A stretch of 32,297 nt of DNA from Planktothrix serta PCC 8927 (GCF_900010725.2 NZ_LR734880.1:33297-65593); one strand, 5' to 3'; positions 19,650-26,707 are shown, numbered from the stretch's first letter. The notes: a model not told the origin generated them from the letters alone. A program made the numbers and translations.

Positions 19650-19741
19650 CTGTCATTCTGAACACAGTGAAGAATCTCTTGCAGGAATGTAAGGAGAAAT
19701 AGAGATTCTTCCTTACGCTGACGCTTCACTCAGAATGACAG
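19650..19741. repeat. 92-bp inverted-repeat (MITE-like) element
   Basis: CTGTCATTCTGA (19650-19661) is inverted as TCAGAATGACAG (19730-19741), and inside it GAAGAATCTCT (19669-19679) is inverted as AGAGATTCTTC (19701-19711). It lies in the 378-bp spacer between two minus-strand genes and is the only structure I see there apart from a HIP1 octamer near 19604. Confidence 0.8.
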
Positions 19742-19771
19742 TTTCAGGTTGTATTGTTAATAAAAAAGTTC

Positions 19772-22309
19772 TCATCTGTCATCTTGACAAATTTTTAAAC
19801 GCTCTCGCTCATCTGGACGATTAGCAAAGAAACTTGATAACCAATTACAACCTCTTTCCAGTAGTTCATCTAAGTTTTGAGGAACAGACCAAACGACAAC
19901 TTTATTATCTTCTCCACCGATAGCTAGATACCGTCCATCAGGGCTAAACTTTACAGTTATTCCATTCCTAGGATCAAAGTTAACTTTCCATAGTGCTAGT
20001 AATTGACCTGATAAATTCCAAATCCTAACTTTTCCATTTCGAGTTGTGATGGCAATATACTGGGAATCTGGACTAAGAGTTGATTCCACAATTTCTCCAT
20101 CATAATCCTGAAGTGTAATTTTCTTTTCACCGAATTGATCTCTAATAATGACTGTACCCTCTTCTTGATTGTCTAATTCGACTTTAACAGAAGAATTTGA
20201 TTTATAATCCCATTTTTTGATATCATTTTTATTAATATTTTTCAAAAAATTACCTGATAAATTCCATAGACGAGCGGTATCATCATTTCCATAGGAAAGA
20301 AGATTTTTATTGTCGTGACTAAAGAATAAATCTGTGACATCTTCCTGATGTCCTTTAAGTTCTACTAACTCTTGACCTGATAAATCCCAAACACGAATTG
20401 TTAAATCTGAACCCCCAGTTGCAATGTATTTCCCATCCGGGCTAAAACTTACTCCGGTCACAGTTCCTTGATGTCCTCTAAGTTCAACTAACTTTTTCCC
20501 AGACAAAGACCAAACATTAGTAATACCATCTTTTCCACCTGTAGCTAGAAGTTTTCCATCCGGGCTAAAACTCAAGCCCCAAACTCCAAATTTATGCCCT
20601 TTAAATTCTCTTAATTGTTTACCTGATAAATCCCATAAATAGGCTTTATCATCATCAGCCGTTGCAATGTATTTCCCATCAGGACTAAAGCTAATATGAT
20701 AGCCTTTGAGTTTTGCTATTTGCTGACCTGACCAATCCCAAATCAAAACACCTGAACCTGCTCCAGATCTATACAAATACTGATGATCAGGGGTAATATT
20801 CAAGCCTGTAGATTCAATCTCACTATCACTAGGAATCCAAGTAACTTTGGTTAATATTTTACCGGATACATCTATAATATATCCTTTATTTTCCATTGAC
20901 AAATCTAAAACAAGACGTTTACTATCATAACTAAAGTTTAAATTTACGACTTGATCCTTATCTCCCTTGAACTCTCCTAACTTTTGACCTGACAAATCCC
21001 ACCAGCGAACTATGCTATCTTGGCTATCTTCTCCAAGGGCTGCTAAATATTTACCATTAGGACTGAAAATAATACGGTTAGCAGTACCTTGATAAGCTTT
21101 AAAAGAAGCTGACTGTTGGCCTGATAAGCTCCAAAGGCGAATTACACCATCATTTCCTGCTGTTGCTAAAGATTTACCATCGGGACTAAAAGTAACATCA
21201 TTGATAAGACCTGGATCTGCTTGAAACCTTGTTAACTGTTGATTTGACCAGTTCCAAAAATGAAGATTTCCATCTTTATTCACTGTTAAAAAATTATTCT
21301 TTTTAGGACTAAACTCAAGCCTTTTTAGAGATCTAAATTGATTCATTTCATGAATATTGTCTAGGATTTGCTGTAATGTAAATAAAGGAGCTACGGTTAA
21401 ATATTGTTGATCGAAAGGATTATTTTTTGATAGTTCTTTCAAACCTTTGGTAGCTTCCATGACTGACAGTAAAGATTTAATTTCTCCTCTATCCGACTTA
21501 AACTGTTGTAATGCACCAACCCTATTTTGTTCCAATTCTATAACTTTCACTGAATATTTGAGTTTTTGTGCTGTATCTCTCCAACTCAAGCTAATCCACA
21601 TCATTGATATTCCCATTAGAAATGAAATTACAGAAGCGATATCTAAAATCTTTTTTTCTCTCTCTTTTTTATGACTTTTATTTATAAAATCTATATATTC
21701 GCTTGCTAAATTTTTATCCTGTTGCCATAGTTCTGATTCTTTTAATCTTTTGCCTTTTAGAAGATATTTAGGATCTTTACTATGTTGTAACCAAATTAAT
21801 AGATCTTGCTTATAAGGACATAATATTGAACAAAACCACTGCAATAAAGTTTTGTATTGACTTAATATTTCGCTATCTACTTCTTCAAAGTTGAGAATCA
21901 CCGTTTTATGGTTTTGCTGTTTTGCATAATTTAGTAAACGATTTAATAATAATGTTTTTCCCATTTTTCTAGGTGCTTTTATCCGAATTAAAGCTCCTAA
22001 ATTCAATATTTCTTGATAACATTTTGATTCGGTTGGAGGATGTTCAATATAAAAATCAGATGGTACTAAACCTAACTGTTCACCAATTTTCAATAAATCT
22101 TTCTTTAGATTGGGGCGACGTTCGTTATGATTTGTAGGAGTATCAAAGTCAACCCCTAAAATTGATCTTTGCTTTCTAACCGTCTTTGTATCTATTTCCA
22201 TAGCTTCAGCAATTTCAGCATCAGTTTTTCCTTGACAAGTTAACAGGAATAATTCTTTACGCTTTTCTGGTAACTCATTAAATATTTGTAACGGTTCTTT
22301 CTTCAGCAT
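19772..22309 (-). CDS. HTH / AAA-like remnant / TM / WD40-repeat protein
   Basis: An 845-residue protein. Residues ~10-50 form a LuxR-like HTH (LFLLTCQGKTDAEIAEAMEI). Next is the front of an AAA_35/STAND-type ATPase: a Walker-A-like APRKMGKT (near 118) and VILNFEEVDSEILSQYKTLL. The middle of the ATPase, including a Walker B, appears missing, because the chain passes straight to the post-ATPase linker (DPKYLLKGKRLKESELW). One transmembrane helix follows near 225-245 (IASVISFLMGISMMWISL). From ~320 there are about 11 WD40 repeats (FSPDGKYIATGG...IRVWDLSGQ). The ending LLERGCNWLSSFF is typical of these cyanobacterial WD40 proteins. Related proteins are thought to be signalling or conflict sensors. 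It is divergent from a PLD-fold gene across a shared palindrome. Function unknown. Confidence 0.8.
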   Translation of the reverse strand: MLKKEPLQIFNELPEKRKELFLLTCQGKTDAEIAEAMEIDTKTVRKQRSILGVDFDTPTNHNERRPNLKKDLLKIGEQLGLVPSDFYIEHPPTESKCYQEILNLGALIRIKAPRKMGKTLLLNRLLNYAKQQNHKTVILNFEEVDSEILSQYKTLLQWFCSILCPYKQDLLIWLQHSKDPKYLLKGKRLKESELWQQDKNLASEYIDFINKSHKKEREKKILDIASVISFLMGISMMWISLSWRDTAQKLKYSVKVIELEQNRVGALQQFKSDRGEIKSLLSVMEATKGLKELSKNNPFDQQYLTVAPLFTLQQILDNIHEMNQFRSLKRLEFSPKKNNFLTVNKDGNLHFWNWSNQQLTRFQADPGLINDVTFSPDGKSLATAGNDGVIRLWSLSGQQSASFKAYQGTANRIIFSPNGKYLAALGEDSQDSIVRWWDLSGQKLGEFKGDKDQVVNLNFSYDSKRLVLDLSMENKGYIIDVSGKILTKVTWIPSDSEIESTGLNITPDHQYLYRSGAGSGVLIWDWSGQQIAKLKGYHISFSPDGKYIATADDDKAYLWDLSGKQLREFKGHKFGVWGLSFSPDGKLLATGGKDGITNVWSLSGKKLVELRGHQGTVTGVSFSPDGKYIATGGSDLTIRVWDLSGQELVELKGHQEDVTDLFFSHDNKNLLSYGNDDTARLWNLSGNFLKNINKNDIKKWDYKSNSSVKVELDNQEEGTVIIRDQFGEKKITLQDYDGEIVESTLSPDSQYIAITTRNGKVRIWNLSGQLLALWKVNFDPRNGITVKFSPDGRYLAIGGEDNKVVVWSVPQNLDELLERGCNWLSSFFANRPDERERLKICQDDR

Positions 22310-22363
22310 AGTATTTATGATTTATCACCCTATTCAGTATATCAACTGACGTTTACACAAGCC

Positions 22364-22391
22364 ATACACAAAATTAATCTAATTTGTGTAT
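22364..22391. promoter_or_regulatory. Palindromic operator candidate in divergent promoter
   Basis: ATACACAAA (22364-22372) and TTTGTGTAT (22383-22391) are perfect 9-bp inverted arms around a 10-bp spacer. They lie near the middle of the 158-bp region between the divergent WD40 and PLD genes. A partial half-site (TTACACAA) lies at 22353-22360 and TATAAA overlaps the right arm at 22389-22394. Symmetry and position suggest a dimeric repressor site acting on one or both genes. Confidence 0.55.
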
Positions 22392-22467
22392 AAATTCATT
22401 ATTCTTGTCCATTCGGTGTGTAGCAATACCTATGCAAATATAAAAATGTTCATAACGAGGAATAAAT

Positions 22468-23280
22468 ATGTTTCTACCCAATAACTACGATTATTCTAAT
22501 TTACCTAGCCGTAAAACACCCTCTCTTGATTTGCGTAGCTTGTCACAACTTGACACCCGTTTAGCTCACTGTCAAAACTGCTATGCAATTCACCCCAGCT
22601 TACAACGAAACCAACAAAAACAAATTTTCTGCCCAACTTGTGGAATTCAATATATTGTCAATAGTCCTGAATCTGCAAAATTAATTCAAGCTTATTTCCG
22701 AGATAAAAATCTCTACTTTAATGATAATGACTTTGATATTGAGCAATATAAAAAATTAGGAGCGATCGCACAATGCCTTAATACTGACCCCAATTATCCC
22801 CTCATTACAGCTTTATTCAAAGCAATGAATCTGGCTAAAAAGTTTATCCATTTTACTAGCCTTGGGATTAGTCATCAATTTCTAGGCGCATTAAAAACAG
22901 TATCCCAAGGGATTCCAGTTAAAGGTATTGTTTCGCTAACCTCTAGTCAAACTTATCTATTACCCGAATTATCAGACTACACCCATGAAAGCCCAAATTT
23001 AGAGATTAAACCCATGTGTGAAACTATTTTTAACTGGGATAGGATTCCCCATCAAAAACTAATTGTTATCGATGGATTAATTGCCTTTAAAGGCAGTGCA
23101 AATCTGACCCTAACAGCTTGGCGAAAAGCCGAAAAAAATTTAGAAGAAATTGAAGTGATCACCAATATGGATGAAGTGATTTATCTCCATAATCGCTATT
23201 TTTCACCCGTTTGGGCTGATTTTAGTTCCGATGTAAAAGCCATTATTATTGATCACGATAACCTTGAGAATATGGCAGCT
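22468..23280 (+). CDS. Zinc-ribbon + phospholipase-D-fold (HKD) protein
   Basis: A 271-residue protein (stop at 23281-23283). Residues 35-58 make a zinc ribbon with C35-x2-C38 and C55-x2-C58 (CQNCYAIH...FCPTCG). The C-terminal half carries a single HKD motif of the PLD superfamily, H195-x-K197-x4-D202 followed by GSANLT (HQKLIVIDGLIAFKGSANLT). One HKD per chain is typical of dimeric nuclease-type PLD enzymes such as Nuc and some restriction or conflict nucleases, so nucleic-acid cleavage is more likely than lipase activity. No signal peptide is seen. GAGGAATAA precedes the ATG as a good Shine-Dalgarno. It is divergent from the WD40 protein gene and may be its functional partner; that link is inferred. 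Confidence 0.8.
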
Positions 23281-23336
23281 TAAAAAATATCAATTCCTGT
23301 AGGGGTAACGCGCACTTTTCCCCCAAGATATCCATT

Positions 23337-23383
23337 AAAAAAAAGCGATCGCTCATTAATTTTATCCGGCGATCGCTTTTTTT
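23337..23383. terminator. Bidirectional intrinsic terminator with HIP1 stem
   Basis: Eight A residues plus GCGATCGC (23337-23352) mirror GCGATCGC plus seven T residues (23369-23383), with a 16-nt loop. It sits between the convergent PLD and thrB genes and would form a U-tailed hairpin on either strand. Both stem arms are HIP1 octamers. Confidence 0.85.
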
Positions 23384-23400
23384 AACCCGGTTTCAGATCA

Positions 23401-24333
23401 TTAACAGTTAACTATTTTTGCCCCTTGAGTATCCAGTTGCAGAACTTTAACCTCTGGGTTGACGCCTGCTTGTTGCCAAGCTTGGGTCATAGCGGCTGCT
23501 ACTCCAGACGCCGATGTTGCATCCGTTAACGCTAATAACGTTGGCCCTGCACCACTAATCACTAATTCACAGGCGCCCGCCTTTAACGCCGCCACACGAA
23601 CCCCATCAAACCCTTGAATTAACGATTTCCGATAGGGTTGATGAATTTTATCCTGGAGCGCAACCCTCAACCATTCAGGGTTTCCGGTTTCTAAACCTCG
23701 AATTAATAGCCCCAAATGGGCTGTATTAAAAATAGCATCCGCCCGACTATAGGTTTGGGGTAAAACCCGCCGTGCTTCTGCGGTTGAAAGTTCAAAATCG
23801 GGAATAGCCAGAACAGGCACAATATTAGAATGCCAAGGAATTTGGCAAATTTCCCAACCTGGGCCGTTTTCGCCTCTGGATACAGATAATTGACAATTTC
23901 CTAATAATGCCGGAACCACATTGTCCGGGTGTCCTTCCATTTCAACGGCCAATTGCAGGATGTCTATTTGACTCAAAGGATTTCCCGCTAAGGCATTTGC
24001 CCCCACCAGTCCCCCGACAATAGCCGTCGCCGAACTGCCTAAACCCCGTGCTAAAGGAACCCCTAAATCAATCTCCATCTGAATAGGAGGAGGGGTTTGA
24101 CCGAGATATTGATAAACCTTGACAAAAGCTTGATAAGCCAAGTTACTCTCATCCGTTTGCACTCCGGCGGCTTCTGTACCCTGAACTCTAATCCGAAGTG
24201 TCTCATTTGTGGAGGTTTCTAGGCGGGAAAGTTGCAGGGTATTATACAAGGTGAGGGCGGCTCCAATACAATCAAATCCTGGCCCTAAATTGGCAGTGGT
24301 TGCCGGAACGGTGACAGTAACAATGTTAGGCAT
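23401..24333 (-). CDS. thrB: Homoserine kinase
   Basis: ThrB phosphorylates L-homoserine to O-phosphohomoserine with ATP, the penultimate step of threonine synthesis, in the cytoplasm. The 310-residue protein is full length for the GHMP kinase family. It has the N-terminal motif VTVPATTANLGPGFDCIGAA, the ATP-binding loop PLARGLGSSATAIVGGLVGA near residue 90, the EGHPDNVVPAL segment, and the C-terminal glycine-rich SGAGPTLLAL. It starts at ATG 24333. The upstream minus-strand gene (24403-24657) ends 69 bp before it, with a near-perfect dyad in between. No threonine leader peptide was noticed. Confidence 0.95.
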   Translation of the reverse strand: MPNIVTVTVPATTANLGPGFDCIGAALTLYNTLQLSRLETSTNETLRIRVQGTEAAGVQTDESNLAYQAFVKVYQYLGQTPPPIQMEIDLGVPLARGLGSSATAIVGGLVGANALAGNPLSQIDILQLAVEMEGHPDNVVPALLGNCQLSVSRGENGPGWEICQIPWHSNIVPVLAIPDFELSTAEARRVLPQTYSRADAIFNTAHLGLLIRGLETGNPEWLRVALQDKIHQPYRKSLIQGFDGVRVAALKAGACELVISGAGPTLLALTDATSASGVAAAMTQAWQQAGVNPEVKVLQLDTQGAKIVNC

Positions 24334-24343
24334 TTTATCGGTT

Positions 24344-24374
24344 TAAGATAACAAATCGGCAATTTGTGATCTTA
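24344..24374. other. Dyad between the 84-aa gene and thrB
   Basis: TAAGATAACAAAT and ATTTGTGATCTTA are 13-nt inverted arms with one mismatch around a 5-nt loop. There is no U tract, so it is more likely an RNA processing or regulator site than an intrinsic terminator. Confidence 0.4.
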
Positions 24375-24402
24375 GCCGACAATGCCTACTCATCGTTAGA
24401 GA

Positions 24403-24657
24403 TTAAAGATTTTCCGGGGGCTCATCCCCAGATGTCCCAATTCCTAGGCTTTTTTTGGATGAGCGTAATTTTTTCCAAAGATGTTTGATTTGTTGATAGG
24501 CTTCCTCGGAGCTTACTTTCCCGTTAGTCTCTAGTCCACAAATATAGTTGACTCGCTGGGCAAATTCCTGCAAGTTGGAATTGAAAACCAGCTTCTCCGG
24601 CGTAAATTCTCCGTGGTAGCGACCACGAGGAAAAAGGAAATCATCACGTTCTGACAT
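24403..24657 (-). CDS. Small conserved cyanobacterial protein
   Basis: An 84-residue soluble protein beginning MSERDDFLFPRGRYHGEFTP. I recognise the pattern R-DDFL-PR-RY-G, then NLQEFAQRVNYICGLETNGK and a SxEEAYxxIKxLWKxLxxSKK helix, as a small protein family conserved across cyanobacteria (DUF7219-like). Its role is unknown. The C-terminal tail (GTSGDEPPENL) is polar and probably disordered. It lies just upstream of thrB on the same strand and could be cotranscribed. The conservation claim rests on memory and not on a search. Confidence 0.7.
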   Translation of the reverse strand: MSERDDFLFPRGRYHGEFTPEKLVFNSNLQEFAQRVNYICGLETNGKVSSEEAYQQIKHLWKKLRSSKKSLGIGTSGDEPPENL

Positions 24658-24794
24658 AGCTATCTCCCAACGAATAGGACTGTGGAGTTAAAAGGACGGA
24701 CAATGAACAATTGACCACCCCTGAGATGATAAAACTGGTTAAAGACTGGTTAATATTCTATTGAGCAAAATTCTCATTGTACCTACTATCTTGA

Positions 24795-25002
24795 CATCCT
24801 CCACTGCCTAAAGGCGAGTGGATTCTTCGCCACGCCGCCAGGGTCGCTGAATGGGGTTGACGCTTCGCAGACTGTTGCTACTTTAAAAGTAGTCTTACAC
24901 TTTCTCCACGTCCGTTTTAAGTCTCGGAATGCCCCCCCGCGACTTAAGTTTAACCTCGTTCACGCGCGTTAAACTTGTTGTTGAATTTGTTAATTAATGC
25001 GT
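24795..25002 (-). ncRNA. Candidate residual omega (re)RNA region
   Basis: The sequence between the tnpB relic and the right end holds several dyads: AACGCGCGTGAACGAGGTTAAACTT (described in part; GTTTAACGCG/CG..GTTAAAC arms near 24943-24978), GACTACTTTTAAAGTAG near 24880-24896, and the terminal hairpin at 24802-24822. In intact IS605 elements this interval encodes the guide RNA used by TnpB, with the guide taken from DNA just past the right end. Expression here is untested; the call rests on position and structure. Confidence 0.45.
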
Positions 25003-25134
25003 TCAAGGTTGGATTTCCCATTGCCTTACATCCGCTTCCCCAGTTTCTAATCTCAACCCCACAGGACTTTCAACCTTGTTATTTATTTCGGAGTATCTTT
25101 GATTCGGGCGGGTCTTTTTACAACCAGTAACATA
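25003..25134 (-). pseudogene. TnpB C-terminal fragment
   Basis: The minus-strand frame ends at 25003-25005 and is open back to an in-frame TAA at 25135-25137. It reads ...VESPVGLRLETGEADVRQW and then EIQP and stop, which resembles the extreme C-terminal tail of cyanobacterial TnpB (IS605/IS1341 group). About 43 residues remain of a normal ~400, with no RuvC motif or zinc ribbon left. It lies directly before the retained omega-RNA-like region. Confidence 0.6.
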
Positions 25135-25241
25135 TTAACAGAAAACCACAGTAGTTCGGTAGTTTTGTTATTGATCTTAATAAAAAGTCGTCCTAGAAGG
25201 ACGAGGTTTTAAACCCATTTTTCTGATAAGTGAAATCAGTT

Positions 25242-25274
25242 AACAGTCAACCCCCAACCCCCAACAGTCAACCC
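25242..25274. repeat. STRR-like CAACAGT/CCCCAAC repeat overlapping atx1 stop
   Basis: AACAGTCAACC occurs at both ends of a CCCCCAACCCCCAAC core, matching the heptanucleotide STRR families of filamentous cyanobacteria. The second copy contributes the last glycine codon and the stop codon of the minus-strand atx1 gene (TCA at 25268-25270). Confidence 0.65.
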
Positions 25275-25465
25275 TCTACGGTATGACCAACGGAGGCGAT
25301 CGCTTCTTTAATATCTGTTTCCGAAGGTTTACCATTAATATTGACCATTTTTGTGTCTAAATTAATCTGCACATCCGCCTCATCATCCAAGGATTTTATC
25401 GCCTTAGTAACAGTATTGGCGCAGGCTTGACATACCATAGAAGGAACTTTGATTTCAACAGTCAT
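25268..25465 (-). CDS. atx1: Copper metallochaperone Atx1-like (HMA domain)
   Basis: A 65-residue single heavy-metal-associated domain, complete from beta-1 to beta-4. The metal site is M10-V-C12-Q-A-C15. His61 (SVGHTVEG) occupies the loop-5 position where Synechocystis Atx1 also has His61, and the Cys12/Cys15/His61 spacing is the same. In Synechocystis this chaperone carries Cu(I) in the cytosol between the P-type ATPases CtaA and PacS, supplying plastocyanin and cytochrome oxidase in thylakoids. Neither ATPase lies in this window. The gene ends inside an STRR repeat and starts 67 bp from the 3' end of aroF, so it may lie on the aroF transcript. Confidence 0.88.
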   Translation of the reverse strand: MTVEIKVPSMVCQACANTVTKAIKSLDDEADVQINLDTKMVNINGKPSETDIKEAIASVGHTVEG

Positions 25466-25502
25466 GGGTTTTAATATTTATAAACGATTGTGTTCATGGA
25501 TG

Positions 25503-25524
25503 GAGACGTGCCATGGCACGTCTC
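25503..25524. repeat. Perfect 22-bp palindrome between aroF and atx1
   Basis: GAGACGTGCCA and TGGCACGTCTC abut as a perfect palindrome followed by TACTAAAA. This is the same repeat family as at 9959-9986. It may act as a processing or termination hairpin between two minus-strand genes. Confidence 0.7.
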
Positions 25525-25532
25525 TACTAAAA

Positions 25533-26387
25533 TTATACTAATGCCATCACTGGAGATTCAACCTGAAGAATCTCTCGTCCGACAGCCACCGCAACGGGAC
25601 GTAAATGATTAACCAACTCCGCCATATCCTCTAAAGATAAAGCCTGTCTAGCATCAGAAACGGATTTTTCCGGTTCAGGATGACATTCAATAATTAATCC
25701 ATCCGCCCCACAAGCAATAGCAGCTTTGGCTAAAGGTTCAACTAATTCTCGTTTTCCCACTGCATGAGATGGATCAACAATAACAGGTAAATGGGTTAAC
25801 TGTTTGAGAGCAGCAACAGCCCCTAAATCTAACACATTGCGGGTGAAATTATCGAAACTACGGATACCCCGTTCACATAAAATTACATTAGGGTTGCCAT
25901 GACTTAAAATATATTCAGCAGCCATAACAAATTCTTCTATAGTTGCCGCTAAACCCCGTTTTAATAAAATTGGTTTACCCGCTTTTCCTAACGCTTTTAA
26001 TAATTCAAAATTCTGCATATTCCGGCTTCCAATTTGCAGCATATCCGCATAACTCTCCACAGGTTCAATTTGTTCAATAGACATCACCTCCGTCACAACG
26101 GGAATATTATAGCGTTGACTAATACCCTTTAAAATATGAAGTCCTTCCAAAGCTAGACCCTGGAAGGAATAAGGAGAAGTCCGAGGTTTGAACACACCGC
26201 CTCGCAGCATTTGTACGGAAGTATGAGCCAGATGGCGGGCGACTTGTTCCATTTGTTCTAAACTTTCCACCGCACAAGGGCCACCAATGATTAATAACCC
26301 TTGACCCCCGACAGTCACAGTATCAGAAATATTAATCACCGTTTGATGTTCAGGATGGGTTTTAGAAACCAGTTTAGCGTCTAACAT
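25533..26387 (-). CDS. aroF: DAHP synthase, type I-beta core
   Basis: This enzyme condenses phosphoenolpyruvate and erythrose 4-phosphate into DAHP, the first shikimate-pathway step, leading to Phe, Tyr, Trp and chorismate-derived quinones. The 284-residue protein is essentially just the TIM barrel. It has metal ligand Cys38 in GGPCAVES, LRGGVFKPRTSPYSFQG, KPILLKRG, the metal ligand His in DPSHAVGKREL, and ECHPEPEKSVSDA near the C-terminus. The N-terminal ferredoxin-like or ACT-type regulatory domain found on many relatives is absent, so strong allosteric feedback is not expected. AAGGAG lies 7 bp upstream of the ATG. The gene is preceded by two tandem aromatic-codon attenuators (26428-26707), which would supply feedback at transcription. 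atx1 follows on the same strand. Confidence 0.93.
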   Translation of the reverse strand: MLDAKLVSKTHPEHQTVINISDTVTVGGQGLLIIGGPCAVESLEQMEQVARHLAHTSVQMLRGGVFKPRTSPYSFQGLALEGLHILKGISQRYNIPVVTEVMSIEQIEPVESYADMLQIGSRNMQNFELLKALGKAGKPILLKRGLAATIEEFVMAAEYILSHGNPNVILCERGIRSFDNFTRNVLDLGAVAALKQLTHLPVIVDPSHAVGKRELVEPLAKAAIACGADGLIIECHPEPEKSVSDARQALSLEDMAELVNHLRPVAVAVGREILQVESPVMALV

Positions 26388-26427
26388 GGGAATTCTCCTT
26401 TTTTGTTCGTTGAAACCGTAAGCATTT

Positions 26428-26461
26428 AAAAAGCCCGAAACCTGTTTGAGGTTCCGGGCTT
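26428..26461 (-). terminator. Attenuator terminator 2, upstream of aroF
   Basis: On the minus strand AAGCCCGGAACCT (26461-26449) pairs with AGGTTTCGGGCTT (26443-26431) over 13 bp, with one G-U pair and a 5-nt loop, then runs into TTTTT. It ends 40 bp before the aroF start codon, so if it forms it stops transcription before aroF. Its 5' arm CCCGGAACCT can alternatively pair with AGGTTCTGGG (26500-26491) at the end of leader peptide 2. Confidence 0.88.
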
Positions 26462-26487
26462 GGCGTTCGTGAAAACAGCAGCAAACT

Positions 26488-26553
26488 TTACCCAGAACCT
26501 ATTCGGGGCCAAAAATAAAAGCCATAAAAGTAAGATTGAGTAAAGATTGTCAT
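26488..26553 (-). CDS. Aromatic leader peptide 2 (attenuator of aroF)
   Basis: A 21-codon ORF starting MTIFTQSYFYGFYFW and ending PRIGSG. Eight of residues 4-15 are aromatic (four Phe, three Tyr, one Trp), ending in a compact YFYGFYFW run. No strong Shine-Dalgarno is visible. The final codons (ATA GGT TCT GGG) contain AGGTTCTGGG, which can pair with the 5' arm of terminator 2. A ribosome stalled on the Phe/Tyr/Trp codons would leave that segment free to form the antiterminator; a ribosome reaching the stop codon would cover it and let the terminator fold. This is the classical attenuation design. Too short for usual gene callers. Confidence 0.82.
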   Translation of the reverse strand: MTIFTQSYFYGFYFWPRIGSG

Positions 26554-26589
26554 TGCTGTTTTGCTGTAAAGCCGAGATTGTTGACCATT

Positions 26590-26618
26590 AAAAAACCGCA
26601 GCCTTTGTTTCTGCGGTT
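26590..26618 (-). terminator. Attenuator terminator 1
   Basis: On the minus strand AACCGCAG (26618-26611) pairs with CTGCGGTT (26601-26594) across a 9-nt loop and is followed by a run of T (26595-26590). The 5' arm with its flank, GTGAACCG (26621-26614), is an exact 8-nt complement of CGGTTCAC (26664-26657) inside leader peptide 1, giving an antiterminator alternative. Confidence 0.85.
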
Positions 26619-26647
26619 CACTGGGGAGTTTCCATACACCGATGGAT

Positions 26648-26707
26648 TCACTCTCTGTGAACCGTGCTACACCAAAAATAAAAGTAATAGCGATTAGAAA
26701 CTGGCAT
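26648..26707 (-). CDS. Aromatic leader peptide 1 (attenuator of aroF)
   Basis: A 19-codon ORF encoding MPVSNRYYFYFWCSTVHRE. Residues 7-12 are all aromatic (YYFYFW). It starts about 30 nt after the predicted transcription start of the promoter at 26744-26772 and precedes terminator 1. The codons ACG GTT CAC near its end contain CGGTTCAC, complementary to GTGAACCG at the base of terminator 1. The same codons can also form a local hairpin with GTGAATCC, as a pause structure would. The start lacks a clear Shine-Dalgarno, but an in-frame stop just upstream makes this ATG the only likely one. The module repeats the design of leader 2 downstream. Confidence 0.8.
   Translation of the reverse strand: MPVSNRYYFYFWCSTVHRE

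Larger units (their letters stand above)
24791..25216 (-). mobile_element. Internally deleted IS200/IS605-type element (tnpB relic)
   Basis: On the minus strand the element runs from about 25216 to 24791. The left-end hairpin is TCGTCCTTCTAGGACGA. Next comes a short fragment of tnpB (25003-25134), then about 210 bp of structured non-coding 3' sequence ending in the right-end hairpin CCACTCGCCTTTAGGCAGTGG and GGATGTCAA. Nearly all of tnpB and any tnpA are gone, leaving the two ends and the region that in intact elements yields the omega (re)RNA. Boundaries are judged from the terminal hairpins and could be off by a few bases. Confidence 0.75.

Noticed and set aside
26428-26707. Riboswitch or T-box upstream of aroF
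   Set aside because: No T-box or known aptamer pattern was seen, while both terminators are each preceded by an aromatic-codon ORF with matching antiterminator pairing, which fits ribosome-mediated attenuation better.
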